A stretch of DNA of 64,000 nt from Lumbricus terrestris (GCA_949752735.1 OX457036.1:83199005-83263004), one strand, 5' to 3'; shown: positions 1-11,779, counted from the first letter of the stretch. Notes: generated by a model not told the origin, from the letters alone. A program made the numbers and translations.

Positions 1-2347
1 TTATCATGTGTATTGAACATGCCAGAACAATCACAGTGGGTCTGTGGCCTTCAAGAGATGGATAATTGCTGCTGTTCTTGAGTACATTGCAAAAGTGATA
101 TTCAAAAGGAGGTAATTGCTGTTTTTTATGTTCTCATTTTAGTTAACATGCTTCTGAGAGAATTTGGGGAATTGTAGCTTTAATAATTCTCATATAATTA
201 ATTGTGTTTCTGGTTTCTTTACAAATTAGGAAATGTGATACTGAAATTATTAGAGTTCATTATTAAATGTTTGCTGTCTAAAGGTTATATCGAAAAGTCT
301 CTTTAAAGCACATGAAGTTCAATATCTCCATTTAGCCAAATGGCAAGCCTGGACCGGGTTTTGAGCTTTGCGGCATGCCTCATTGGCATTTGGTAGCAGC
401 CTTGGTAAAGTGTGGTCACCAGGATGGGTCAGAGAGCTGGGCCTATGCTGGCTGACGTATCCAAGGACCTTGTCCCCTATGCTCGATTCATGGAAAAGGG
501 TTCTTGATTCCTTTACTTGTACCGCAACTATGGAGTTTGATTCTTTTGTGATTTATAAAGTCCAGTGGCTTGGAATGACTTTCCTTTTGAGCTATGGATA
601 CACCCTGGGTCTCTATCTGAAATCCTCCTCATCAAACTTTAGACTGTTTTTGTGCACTTTGAAGTGATGAATGCTCCTGAGTAATTTTCTTCTAGGAGCT
701 CTTTAAGTATTTAGCACTGAATGAATATAGTATAGTATATGGTTTCTTTTTGTGTATATATTGTGCTGGGCGAATGTTGCCCGTTGTGGAGTTCATGGAG
801 CAGCAGACATCTTTCAGCCGGGATGGTAGGAAGGAGAAAGGCAGGCGTTTGCAACTTCGTCTGTTATAGGTTTGTTAACATCAGATTCAGAAATGTTGCT
901 GTATAGTTCAATTTTTATCACAATTTCAAATTGCTATTAATTTACATGAAATGCAAGGATCAATTCAATGTGCCATGGCTAAAATGAATAGTATAACATT
1001 GAAATTACTTTTGAATGAAATCTGTTTTCAAATTTACAATTTTTATGGCAGTCTATAATTAGTTGAATAATCATTTCGTTTTAAAAGCAAAAATTGACAA
1101 GTGAACTATACTAAAGTTGATATTTATTTTTGTAGCCAATCTCTCCTATAAAATTATATCTAATCTGTAACACATGAGTGACTGTATGCTGCCTTCTGCC
1201 TGTGTAGTATCGGTAATTTAGAATACTGTGCATTTTGTTTCAGAACAGTGTAGACTGCGCTGTGGTGCATTCTTTAGAAACAGCAGAAAATGACCGTTGA
1301 GTAGTTGACTTTTCATCGTGAGGGACACAGTGGTGGTTAAAGTGCCAAAGCCTGATAGTCTGAGTGCAGCCCTGCAGATGCTTCTTTCATACTATGTTTT
1401 CAACCTGGAACATCCTAGAGTTTATGCTTATTTTTAAAGATAATTAATCTCTATAGTATATTAATCTCTCTGGCAATTGGTGAGTCTTATATGAAGGACA
1501 CCAGCAAGCGGTGGAAATTTCTCGTTTAAAAAAACTGCGTGATGTTATGGACAGTTTACCGGAGTCATTATCTGACAATTAATCTTGTCTTTATCTGTGA
1601 CACTAGCACAAGCTAAAAACAACCATTTTGTCTGGATTTTCAGTGTGCCCAAGTTAAATGTGAAACTGTAATATAGCTTTGCAATAGTTAATTTCCAGTT
1701 AATGTAGGACATGTATAGTTCGATTTTCTGTTGGAATTGCATGTATGGTTTAACATTTTTCATCAGCATTTGAATTTAAATTTAAATATCGTTGAGACAT
1801 GCTTTTGAGTCTTGCACACATATTATGTGATATTCGAAAGGAGGGAGGAGTCATGTAAATATGTACTGGAATGTTTGTGATTATTGTCAGTGTCAATACC
1901 TTTGCAATATTTTTCTAGTTAATTTGGGACTTCACATTTTAGTTGTAATCCCTGTTGGAATTGCCTTTATGGCCTAATATTTTTGATTATCATTTGAATT
2001 TAACTTTTAATACCCCTTAAAACTTGCTATTGGGTCTTGCACATATGTACACTGTGTTGGGATAAATCCTAGCCCTTTTTGTAAATATTAAAATAAATAG
2101 CAACTTTTATCGATTTCTAAAATTCCAATTCCATTTTGAACGTGACATACTTAGTTAATACTTGGTCCAATTTAAAAGCTAAGGTCGTAGAGTATGACGT
2201 TATCATGAGTCATTTGCATCAAGCTTCGAAAGTTCAGGACAATATGCACAAATTATCAAAATTTCCATACTATTCTAAAATATTATTTATTTATAGTTAA
2301 TGTTGGCTTAATTTTAAATTTAAATGATATAGACTGCAATGTGTGTA
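1..2347. other. AT-rich gene-free left edge
   Basis: No exon with a recognisable product was found. The DNA is AT-rich and could be the 3' flank or an intron of a gene lying to the left. It contains a diverged direct duplication (about 1668-1832 and 1898-2057). The short open frames here lack codon bias or family similarity and are treated as chance. Confidence 0.5.
1668..2057. repeat. Diverged tandem duplication
   Basis: Two adjacent segments share an ordered series of words: TTTGCAATA, AGTTAATTT, TGTTGGAATTGC, then TTTGAATTTAA and GTCTTGCACA. The first runs about 1668-1832 and the second about 1898-2057. The order and spacing match well, so this is an old local duplication of roughly 160 bp rather than shared AT-richness. 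Confidence 0.6.
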
Positions 2348-3046
2348 CAGTGGCGGTTCTACTGGGGGGGCTACAGCCCCCCCAGATGGAAAGTTAGCCC
2401 CCTAGTTTTTCCTAGCCCCCCCCATGCACATTTTAGCCCCCCCAGTTTAACGTTTAGTTATAGTTAAACAACACATTGAGTTCAATGTTTGTTGGCAACA
2501 GAGGTACTTTCCATAGATCAATAATTGACATGAATGATTTGTATATATATATATCAAATTTTGGTTTATACGATATTTTCCAGGATATTTATGCATTTTA
2601 CGTGCTATAGTGCAAATTATCATATAGTTAATTCCCAACAGTTTTATTAAACAAGTTGCTCAAAGAAGTTGTGGTGAGCTTGTGGGATTACAGTTTTGCA
2701 AAGTTCTTTCAAATCAGCCAGTTTAGGTTTAGTTCTAAAAATTCCTTAAAAACAGCCCTGTAGCTTAGGCCTAGGCTTACTGTCTGACAGACAATTGATA
2801 TAAATTTATTTATTCTTTAAAAAAATTCATTTATAATTTATAAATAAATTATTATTCTTATTTAGACCTATGAAATGTCAGCCAGATAATATCAATTTTC
2901 ATGTTTCTATAATGCTGAAACGGGCGACTGGGGGGTTGGGGGGGGGGGGGTAAAAAGACTCAGCAGTATTAACATATACACCTTTGAGGAGGGGGGCTAA
3001 GGCAACTTTTAGCCCCCCCAGTTGCAAAAGTCTAGAACCGCCACTG
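2348..3046. mobile_element. hAT-like MITE, 699 bp
   Basis: The left end CAGTGGCGGTTCTA is mirrored by TAGAACCGCCACTG at the right end, and a second inner inverted block of GGGGGGCTA / TAGCCCCCC follows each terminus. CAG...CTG termini are typical of hAT superfamily elements. No transposase frame is present, so it is non-autonomous. A clean 8-bp target duplication is not visible, perhaps because of flank decay. Confidence 0.75.
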
Positions 3047-3289
3047 CATTTATTCCTTTTATACATTGCATAACGTGCAATTGATTTTTTAGAGTAATCA
3101 ATTTGATTTGATAATTATGTTGGCTTAAATTTTGGACTTCATTGTAAAAAATGCTTTCATTATAATATTATTGTAAATATCATTTGTGTTATGATGTTAT
3201 CTCTTTACTGAGAAAATTTGGGTTCAAAACAAGCATTGATAGGTTGTCAACACTATAGTGTCGATGAAGTGCACATTATTGTGTTCTGT

Positions 3290-3800
3290 TCATGAACACT
3301 GGTGTTCAGAGTAGGTTTTGAACGCCCCGACGCGTTCTGTAAGTGTTACAATTACGCGTTTATAATTTGCCCACGTAATGTGTTTAATAGTAGAACACCT
3401 ATCAGGTGTTTAAAACCGTAGCACTAGTGTTCAAAGATATAATACTGGCGTTAACATTAGAAACGCTGGACGCGTTCTATTAGTGACGCATAGAGTGTTC
3501 AATAAGTTCATGCTAGCGTTAACATCAGAAACGCCTAACGCGTTCCATTAGCGACACGTAGGGTGTTCAAAATATAACACTAGCGTTAACATTTGGAACG
3601 CCGGACGCGTTCTCTTAGACGCATAAGGTGTTCAGAAATGTAATGCTACCGTTAACATTGGAAACGTCGGACGCGTTCGCTTAAAGACACATAAGGTGTT
3701 CAAAAATGTAACGCTAACGTTAACATTTAATACGCCCGGACGCGTTCTGTAAGTGTTACAATTACGCGTTTAAAAATGTGTTCAGATTGTAAACGCCCGG
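3290..3800. repeat. CpG-rich tandem repeat, ~67-bp unit
   Basis: About six imperfect units each carry a GTGTTCA word, then GCGTTAACAT, then an AACGCC-GGACGCGTTC block and a TTAGxGACxCATA segment. The unit is about 65-72 bp. It is much richer in CpG than its surroundings and each unit has at least one ACGCGT. No coding frame spans it. Confidence 0.75.
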
Positions 3801-3936
3801 CTTTAGAGTGTACGATACGCTGATAATTGATTGAAGACAATTTTAAAACTAATGTTTGACAACAATTTATCATAGCAGTAGGGCCTAGTCTATTTTCAGT
3901 TTATCGACAGCGTGTGATAGCAAACATTATTAGCGT

Positions 3937-4420
3937 CAGAGGCGTAGCGACCGCCCTCCGTACCCTCCGACCGAAGGGGGCCCCGCACGGAAAGGGGGCC
4001 CCTAAAAGTAGCAAAAAGGTTAGGTATAACTAGGTAGCTGACGTTTATCGACCCCATTGCACATGCCATGTCTGTTTTAATGATAAAACCGTGAAGTACG
4101 TAATAGGGCCCGCATATATACTGTAGGTTTAAACAATACAAACAGGGCTGTAATCAAGTGTATACGCGGGTGTACGGCATATACTTACCTTGGGCGGATG
4201 ACTAAAAAAAGTCATCAGAAATTTCGCACCCAAAAAAATCGATTTTTCTCCTAGTCAGCGTGTAGTCCTACTGACCTCAAAATTTACCAGTGCAGCCCTG
4301 AATACAAGCCCTGTATATTGCATGAAATAAATACCGCATTCCAGTTTCTGCATTGTAAGGGGCCCCACCGCCCCGGACATATGTTCGGAGGGGGCCACGC
4401 TCTTTGTTGCTACGGCCCTG
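3937..4420. mobile_element. MITE with 8-bp target duplication
   Basis: The element is flanked by perfect 8-bp repeats ATTAGCGT (3929-3936 and 4421-4428). The ends read CAGAGGCGTAGCGACC and GCTACGGCCCTG. Its left and right parts match another copy at 30408-30726. It carries a second element (4143-4300) that the other copy lacks. There is no transposase; the 8-bp duplication and CAG/CTG ends fit hAT. Confidence 0.85.
4143..4300. mobile_element. MITE nested inside MITE
   Basis: Termini CAGGGCTG and CAGCCCTG are inverted copies. The flanks AATACAAA (4135-4142) and AATACAAG (4301-4308) form an 8-bp target duplication with one mismatch. It sits inside the element at 3937-4420 and is absent from the sister copy at 30408-30726, so it inserted later. 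Inside is the hairpin GATGACT-A-tract-AGTCATC (4197-4216) also found in other MITE families here. Confidence 0.8.
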
Positions 4421-4659
4421 ATTAGCGTTGACCTCCTACGTCATCCAGGATTCCAGGCTTAGGACTGGCGCTTTGGTGCGGACGCACAGTGTCGAAGTTA
4501 ATAGTAATAATAGGCCTATACATGCAATTGCTACAATCGCAGTAAGACTTTAGAGAAAACAAAGTATTTTATGTCATTCGTTAGTCGTCATAGACATTAG
4601 ACATCATAGACATGCGAAAAAGACATTGCATAGTAGTGAGCCTATAATGATGTCTATGG

Positions 4660-5150
4660 CAGTATTGTACTTCTTCTATCTTCTCTTCCGTCATCGATAT
4701 GACGATGAGGCCTTTATGAATTGTCTCCAGACTTCTCTGTTCCTGATTGTTTCTTTGATTTCAGCTAAGCTGGTTCCCTTCTCTTTCAGATCTTCTTTGA
4801 TGTTGTCCATCCAGGTCTTCCTCTGTCTCCCTCTGCTTCTCTCTCCTTCAACATGTCCATGAAGTGCAGCGTTTGGCAGTCTTTGTTCATAAGGTTTCTT
4901 GGTCTCTTTGCCAAGTGGTGACCAGTTCTCTCTCGGTAGGGTAAGGAAGCCGGTGGGCCTTTTTGGCCTCTTTCGCCCAAAGGTGTCCTTCCAACACCTG
5001 CCGCCTGCGTTAGCGGGGTTCCTGGTGAGCCTGTCCACCTCGCGTAACGCCCTAGGAGGTTCTTCGGCCGTAGGCCTTCTCCCCTGATGGCATACCCTCA
5101 CCAGGCTATCCCTTACTTGGCTGTTCACCCACCCACCGCGGTGAGGTGCA
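4660..5150 (-). pseudogene. LINE ORF2 C-terminal fragment
   Basis: The minus-strand frame at 4691-5128 carries the basic GRQRKTWMDNIKEDL and IRNREVWRQFI segments typical of the region downstream of reverse transcriptase in non-LTR retrotransposons. Only the C-terminal part is present, so it is a 5'-truncated, inactive copy. Assignment to a LINE clade is not possible by eye. Confidence 0.75.
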
Positions 5151-5290
5151 GGTCGGTCTTTGGGGGGGGGGTATTGTACTATACCGCAGTAATCAGGGTG
5201 ATGTCATCCAACGATAGCTTTCGGCCATAGGCGCCGCCCAACCATCCAGGGCTGTTTTTAAGGAATTTTTAGAACTGCACAACTCCTTCT

Positions 5291-5496
5291 TAGTGGCGGC
5301 GCCAAGATTTAAGGTTTGGAGGGGGCTGAGTCCTCGCGGAGGAAATATAATTTTCTTTTCTTTTTTTAGTCATCCGGTCATAAAATCGTAGAAATATTTC
5401 AGTTTTGCATGTCAAAAAATCCCGGATGACCTTTTTAGGGGGCTTAGCCTTTTATAGGGGGCTTAGCCCCCTAGCCCTCCCCTAGCGCCGCCACTG
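5291..5496. mobile_element. hAT-like MITE with target duplication
   Basis: The 8-bp repeat CTCCTTCT occurs at 5283-5290 and 5497-5504. The termini TAGTGGCGGCGCC and GGCGCCGCCACTG are inverted. The interior holds GGGGCTTAGCCCC-type words and an AGTCATCCGG segment shared with other local MITEs. No coding capacity. Confidence 0.85.
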
Positions 5497-5716
5497 CTCC
5501 TTCTTTCCTTTCCCATCATCCATGGTAAATTACTTCCAATCGGAGGACAATGACCTTTTTTGATAGTTTTGACTGTATACAGAGGTGCTTCTACAACTGC
5601 ACATTCTGTGTAGGCCTACAACCGCACGTTAAAAAAGTCCTGGTCTATCCTGCGGAATGGGGTTTCGGGTATCAAACCTAACTCCGCTTATCTCAAAGCC
5701 AGTGTGTTATCCAATG

Positions 5717-5815
5717 CGCCGTCTATCTCACAACATTTTGCTCAGCAGCCATTCAGTTTTCAGGTTATACATTGTAATTCAATGTGCTTGGGTTGGTGGG
5801 AATATTCGTGTAAAA
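5717..5815 (+). repeat. Interspersed repeat, copy at 8599
   Basis: The segment starting GTCTATCTCACA and continuing through CCATTCAGTTTTCAGG, CAATGTGC and ATATTCGTGT recurs in the same order at 8599-8690. It is non-coding; the family is not recognised. Confidence 0.6.
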
Positions 5816-6047
5816 TAACAGAATGTCGGCGCAGCGAAACCTTTACCAATCATGTCCAATACGCTCTATTTGTCATTGGAGCACTTAATTATGTAGCACC
5901 CTTTCTAGATTATCAACTCAGAAGTGCCCAACCCAACCTTATATAAATAGGACGGTCTTAAGGCTAGAGAAAAACATGGAGTGGTGGCCCCTGCAGGGCA
6001 GATGAACGAAAGGAACATCGGCACTGGACATTCAGATAGGGTAGAAC

Positions 6048-6560
6048 GGCAAATTATAATAATAATTACGACGATTTATATGGCGCAGTAACACGTACAG
6101 CCATGCCGTTACAAGGGCGCCTTGCAAAGACAGCTACCCGGGATAAACCCTAGTGAACAAGTATGATTTTAGCACGGATTTAAAAGAGTCCACAGAGCCA
6201 ACCGATCGAATAGCAAGAAGAAGTCTGTTCCAGCATCGAGGACCAGCGACCGAGAAGGCACGACCACCGAAGCGCGTTCTCATCCTCCGCACATGCAAAT
6301 CAAAGTTCCTGCAAAAGTATGGGGAGCTGGACTCTCGATGCAATGCCATACCAATGCACGGATCCGCGATGCTGTCCGCTGAGGGAAAGGGAGCCAATGA
6401 AGGACATCCCACATGTACTCAGAAACATGGGTGAACTGTATACACTTAACTCGATCGAGTGTAGAGTTAACAAACGCGAATTTATGTAGCCTATATGGAC
6501 AGCATGTCTCCGCAGGACTATCCATGCATAGTAGCCTAATCATGAAAGGTTGTGACATGA
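6048..6560 (-). pseudogene. CR1/L2-like LINE 3' end, frameshifted
   Basis: On the minus strand, VLHWLPFPQR and IRALVWHCI (about 6470-6340) are followed in another frame by GRAFSVAGPRCWN and DSFKSVLKSYLF (about 6270-6150). These are hallmarks of the C-terminus of CR1/L2-type LINE ORF2. The frame change near 6300-6400 marks it as broken. A tail with GGCGCC and TTATTATTATAATT follows at 6130-6048, as in LINE 3' ends; a related tail lies at 57,850-57,945. Confidence 0.75.
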
Positions 6561-6769
6561 GCTTACGTTAATGTAAGAGTAAGTTCGTCTATTTTTCAAT
6601 TTGAGACAGAATGAGAAGATGGTAGGCTATACCGAAGATTTACCGTTAGCGGAGACTGCGAAAGTTATGGCCTAACATCACATACCCTACTTCGTACTCG
6701 CGCCCGCTTTGCACGCTCATATAATTGGACTGGGGCCCTAAGCAAATTATCTGTAGGTCCAGGCATCTA

Positions 6770-7420
6770 AGCGTGTGCATGTATGTGTTATGTATGTGCG
6801 TGTATGTATGCATGTATGTGTGTGCATTTATGCATCTGTATGTATCCGTATAGTTTCTTTGATATCCACAAAAGGCGCTATAAAAGCAGCCTTTATACAA
6901 ATAGCAATGTCATCACTGAAGGATATAATATGCCTTACGTCATTCCCTCGTGACCTTTCCCTACACACGTCGTATATGTTCCTGTATTTGGCCATTATAC
7001 TGTACTATGTATACACATAGATAGAGTCGTGCCATCTCCTTTGTCGGCCCTTATTGTCAGACTATTCATGAGTCTTCACGTGTAAATATCTACACACGAA
7101 GAGCATGATTTAACAAGCCTGATGGAATCTGATTGTCGATATAGGCATTGTACATGCATCGCGATAGCTAATTGTGACCCAGTGACTAACTATAAGACAA
7201 TGGTGTAAAATAAAATTCTGGTAAATGGATAAAGACAATAAAGTGTTGATTAGATGTTGCAACTTGCAAGTCAGTCGGCCTCAGCTGATTTGCCAGACTT
7301 CTCGCTCAGCTGCTGTTTACCGACATCATGCCAAAACAACAAAGATGATTTGCGTCGCCCTCCTCCTTTGTCCAGGCTTGGGACTGGCACTACACGCAAA
7401 CGAGCAGTGGCAGAGTTAGT
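6770..7420. repeat. Duplicated unit, copy A
   Basis: Three ordered blocks recur at 7980-8945: GATATC...AGGCGCTAT...AAA (about 6860), AAGACAATGGTGT (about 7195), and GTCGCCCTCCTC followed by GGGACTGGCA (about 7350-7390). A TGTATG-rich microsatellite heads the copy. Open frames across it are not conserved between copies. Confidence 0.5.
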
Positions 7421-7475
7421 AAGATCCTGCTACAAGGCGCTTAATAATATTATAATAGCATCGAAGAACCGCTGA

Positions 7476-7979
7476 AGCTCGTTCCCGCTCTCTGATTGGC
7501 CGAGTCGAATATCACGTAAATTATCATTTTACGTCTGATATAATTTATCACACTATGGAGACCACAAATTTTGATTGACAGCTAACCTACCTTATCTTAA
7601 TAATCTTACTCTACCCTAACCTAACTTGCCTTCCAAATAACGTAGCAACGGTAGGGGGAAGGTTGCTGAAGATGGACCATCGCCTAAGATACGCGTTCAC
7701 CTTTGGCAACATTCCTAACTATAGTACTACGTATGGCCTATAATACGTATACGTCTGTGTTGACGTAAAGGAACTGTATTCGTTTGATCGTCTTAGACAG
7801 ATTGAGAAGAGACAATTGACGAAGGGGCGGATCTTCCACTCTTGATAGTGGAGTGGACCCTGCAGAGACGGAAAAGATGATGGCCTTATGGCTCGTGATT
7901 TTTCACTCGTAAAAATTCGCACGCCTGTTTGGATTCGGCCGTTGAGCACATTTGTGTAAGTCCAGCTTAAGCGAGTCGA
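7476..7979. other. Gene-free spacer
   Basis: I see no exon, RNA gene or clear repeat here. The minus-strand open frame covering 7719-8036 has no family resemblance and no splice-site context and is treated as chance. Confidence 0.4.
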
Positions 7980-8945
7980 AGCGAGCATATGTACGCACCG
8001 TAACGCACGTATGTACGAATGCATGCATCCGAACATTCATGAAAGTGTCATTGATATCTGTAAAGGCGCTATATAAAACGACCCAGATACAGATCATCTA
8101 TAGCTACTAAACCTGTCGTGACGAGCGTCCCTCGTGACCGTCCCCACATAGGCATACGCATGTATACTATGCATCTATCTCAGTGGTTCCCAACCTTTTT
8201 TGACTGTCGGGCCACTTTTTCTAAGTTGGAGGACACGATGGCCACTTTTTCTTAGTTGAAGGACATTAGGGGGCCACAAGGTTAAAATTTGATTCACCAA
8301 AGGCGTATAAAATTGTTATAATTGAATGAAAATAGAATGTTTGATGCCATTTATTAACGTCCAAATAAAATAATTTGTAATAGAATAGAATTATATATTC
8401 TATCATTTCCAAATTGTCAACTTTCACATATATTTTTCTTAATTCATTGAGATGCTGCGGGCCATTTTTGTAGGCCAGGCGGGCCACTTTTGGCCCGCGG
8501 GCCACGGGTTGGGAACCGCTGATCTGTCTATATCCCTGCTCGAATTAGAACGGAATCCTAACCAATCCCTGAATACCCATAGATGCACACATAGGGCCGT
8601 CTATCTCACAGCATTTTTTGGCCATTCAGTTTTCAGGCTACATAATTGTAACTCAATGTGCCTGGTGGAAATATTCGTGTCAACGTAGGCGTCATGCATA
8701 GACCGCGATTCGCTCGAGACCGCGCAATTAAGACAATGGTGTTTATTCTGATTGTTTTTCTACGACAAAAAGTGTTTATACTCGTGACAACCTCAAGGTC
8801 GTGTACAAATCTTTCGTCACAAGTGTTTCATTGTTATTTTAACGGCGCCAAGCATAAACAAGGATGCTTAGCGTCGCCCTCCTCTTTTATACAGACTTGG
8901 GACTGGCATTACTTGCAAGCAAGTGGTGGCGGAGTTGGGTAGGCT
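7980..8945. repeat. Duplicated unit, copy B (interrupted)
   Basis: This carries the same ordered blocks as 6770-7420 but is split by the MITE at 8181-8521. It also includes the block shared with 5717-5815. A third, partial match of the GTCGCCCTCC block is at about 30,900. This suggests a dispersed, unclassified repeat family. Confidence 0.5.
8181..8521. mobile_element. hAT MITE (CAGTGGTTCCCAACC ends)
   Basis: The left terminus CAGTGGTTCCCAACC pairs with GGTTGGGAACCGCTG at the right. Flanks ATCTATCT (8173-8180) and ATCTGTCT (8522-8529) are an 8-bp target duplication with one change. A second inner pair, GGGCCACTTTT / AAAAGTGGCCC-like, extends the inverted repeats. This terminus is classic for hAT elements across animals. 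No transposase frame. Confidence 0.88.
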
Positions 8946-9119
8946 TTATTCTGTCGGTCTTATATCGTCTGAGAGAATGATGAAACCCGTGACAACCGAT
9001 TCCTATTTGCGGATACGATTATGACGTAAATGTCTACGTCAGAACGGTGAAAGCCATGACAACCACTTCCTGATAGCAGATACAACCAACGAGGTGGCAG
9101 AACAGGCCAGGGCTTTTTA

Positions 9120-9340
9120 ATAGAAATTTGTTTGTGCGGTTTTGTTTGGCGAAAATCGCGGAGGAAATTTTCCATTTTCATACGCCAAAATTTCTGACGA
9201 CCTTCTTTTTAGTCACTTGGTCTAAATTTCAAGAAAATATTTCATTTTCCCAGTCCCAAAAAACTGACGACTTTTTTAGTCGTTCGGGTCGAATCTCATG
9301 AAAATAGGGGCTTAGCCCCTAGCCCCCTGGCGCCACCCCT
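9120..9340. mobile_element. Degenerate MITE copy
   Basis: The right end resembles the neighbouring element (TTAGCCCCTAGCCCCC then TGGCGCCACC), and the interior has two copies of the GACGACxTTTTTTAGTC hairpin-like word (about 9196 and 9266). The left terminus is not recognisable, so the boundaries are approximate. Confidence 0.55.
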
Positions 9341-9360
9341 GCTGTGGCCACAGTTTTGAA

Positions 9361-9588
9361 CAGTGGCGGCGCCAAAGGGGCTAGGGTTAAGCCCCCCAAA
9401 AGGTTATCAGGCTTTTTGGGGACAGGGAAAATGAAATATCTTCGTGAGATTTCGACCAAACGACTAAAAAAAGTCGTCAGAAATTTAGGCAAATATAAAT
9501 GGAAAATTTCCTCCGCGATTGGTTCCCCTCAACTTCTGGACCAAATCTCCGATCAGCCCCCAAAACTGAAATCCTGGCGCCGCCACTG
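9361..9588. mobile_element. hAT-like MITE with target duplication
   Basis: The termini CAGTGGCGGCGCC and GGCGCCGCCACTG are perfect inverted copies. Flanks GTTTTGAA (9353-9360) and GTGTTGAA (9589-9596) are an 8-bp target duplication with one change. The interior has the ACGACT-A-tract-AGTCGTC hairpin at about 9460-9479. Same family as 5291-5496. Confidence 0.87.
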
Positions 9589-9630
9589 GTGTTGAAACTT
9601 GAAACGAATGACGTAGGCTAAAGAAGAGCG

Positions 9631-10026
9631 TTGTTGTTGATCTGTTGTTGTCTAGCGTTGTTCCACATGGTTCTGGTGGTTCTGATGAGTCTCCTGGGTC
9701 TCGTCGCTCGATCCTTCTACCGTCGAAAGACGGATGGAGCGGACAATGTCTGCTTCGAGGAGACCCTCAACATCGCCACGAACATCGATTGCACTGCAGC
9801 AGAAGCAGAAGTGCACGGAAGAGCAGATGGAGAAGGAGATGGAGACGGAAGGGGAAATGGCAGCAATGTCGGCGGTTCTGACCCGAACAGCAGGGACATC
9901 ATTCGGAACGTTAAGGACAGCGAAGGAGGAGGAGAAGGAAGAGGAGGAGGAGGAGGAGGAAGAGGAGGAGGAGGAGAGATAAACGAGGCGGCGATTAACG
10001 AAATCAAGGCGACGTCCGATGTCTAA
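9631..10026 (+). CDS. Possible small Gly-rich membrane protein
   Basis: An uninterrupted frame of 131 codons starts with a strongly hydrophobic stretch (about residues 1-27), then a basic RRK, an acidic middle and a glycine-rich run of GEG/GGG near residues 98-115. The glycine run comes from a GGA-rich simple sequence, and three other frames are also open here. Composition alone could therefore explain the length. An ATTAAAATAA word follows the stop. No family is recognised and I see no flanking exons. If real, it would be a single-pass or secreted small protein. Confidence 0.2.
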   Translation: MLLICCCLALFHMVLVVLMSLLGLVARSFYRRKTDGADNVCFEETLNIATNIDCTAAEAEVHGRADGEGDGDGRGNGSNVGGSDPNSRDIIRNVKDSEGGGEGRGGGGGGRGGGGEINEAAINEIKATSDV

Positions 10027-11770
10027 CAGCATCCAATTGCATTAAAATAATAGCCTCACTCATGACTTATATTTGATTAACATCTGGCGAACAGTGAACA
10101 CTTGCAAAATAAATGTCAATATATATCTACTTCAACTGAGCAAATTAAGCCTATACTTAGCCACAGTGGTTTGATAAACTAATGCAAGTATACGAAGTCT
10201 AATCTTGCATAATAATTGCACAGCTTCTATAGCGCCGTTATGGTAACTCCCCTTGTACAATGTATTACTTGATGGCTTGCCAGCTGCAGCGATCATCCAC
10301 AGTCCAGTTAATAATATTATTCCAGGGAATTAAGTCAGCAGATGTCTTTTCCTCAACCAACAGTTCACCCGTATTTTCTCAGGGACAGACCTCATAACTT
10401 TATTCCAAATTCCTGATGAAGACTCTCGAAACTTTACGCCTATATCTCGTAAATGTATTAAACGTAAATATTAGGCATAGGCCTATTCGTTAACTCTTAT
10501 TAAGTTATTTTTGTTTCATACTTTCCGCTGTGATTCACAGCACGGTGCTAACTAATGGCATAACTGTCTTCACTCTACAATGATGCCATTCAGAATTTTC
10601 ATAAAAAGGTTAGGTAGATTCTTCCGGAAGAAGGCTGGGAAAAGCTAGATTGGTTTATGCTAATAAATAGACCCACGTTGAATATTGAAACATCGGTAGA
10701 GTGCTTAACTGTGCATATTGCTACATAGGCCTAAGTATATTCTAAAGAACTCAAGTCTCATACTTGCAACAAATTGTAGCATATGGCTACAATTAAAGGC
10801 CGGATAATGGTATAGGCCCTACGATGAGATAGAAACTGGAGTTAACAAAATGGATCGTCATTGAATCTGGCAAATTCAACTTGATATCCCTGTTCGCACT
10901 GCCATTTTGTGAATATTTATAGCGCTCAGGGTTTAAAGTGTGCCTGGACGGTCATGGACGGCGTCTATAAGCACTTGTTTTAAAATCTGAACGCCGTCCA
11001 GCCACTTATTGGCGAGCACAGACTGGAAAGATAAGGGACGTCCAGGCACTTCTCTTGGAGAGGTAAGGAGCGTCCAGGCACTTATTTCTCCACACTTTTA
11101 GCACTGATAGCGCTGATGTAGGCCCTACATCGTCCTTCTTTCACATCTTCACCAACAGATTTCATATACATAATGTAACATTATTTTGTTGGGCATAGTG
11201 TCGCAAAACAGTCTGTTTACAACTTTACATGCGTCTAGTTAGCATATATGCCTTGTTTTCACAAGAATCATCCGAGAAAAAATGCGTTGCACACATGCTG
11301 AATAAGTGATTAGTGAGACAATGCAGTAATTAAGGCGCAAGCTAACACATCACATCCACATCGGCATGCAGCATTAGCACTCAACAGAGTAGATTGCCTT
11401 GGATAACTTATAGAGGCGCTTTAGAAGTCGCTTGATACGATACGAGAGTTCAGATGATGGCTTGACGCAAGCAGATGCCTTCTTGCTTCCCGGCAAATCG
11501 CATCGTGAGCATAAGAAAACAAGCAATCCATTCACATGCATGCCACTTAATAATTATTAGTCTAACCTTAATTAGCTAATCTAACTAACCAGGTTAATTC
11601 AATCTTTTTTTATTGGAATAGGCCTACTCAATCGATGCTCCGATTGAGCCCATGCAGCCAAAGTCCGCTGATGATTAGGTCCTGATGCACGAAGAAGGTA
11701 AATTTCAAAGAGAAGGACAGACAGATTAGAAGACAGGCAGACAGATAGAAGGAGACAAGAACTCGACCCG
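10027..11770. other. Gene-free region
   Basis: No exon is recognised. The word CGTCCAGGCACTT occurs twice (about 11,039 and 11,071) with related CGTCCAG/CCTGGACGG words nearby at 10,940-11,000, a small cluster of direct and inverted motifs of unknown meaning. Confidence 0.4.
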
Positions 11771-11779
11771 GACCACCAT

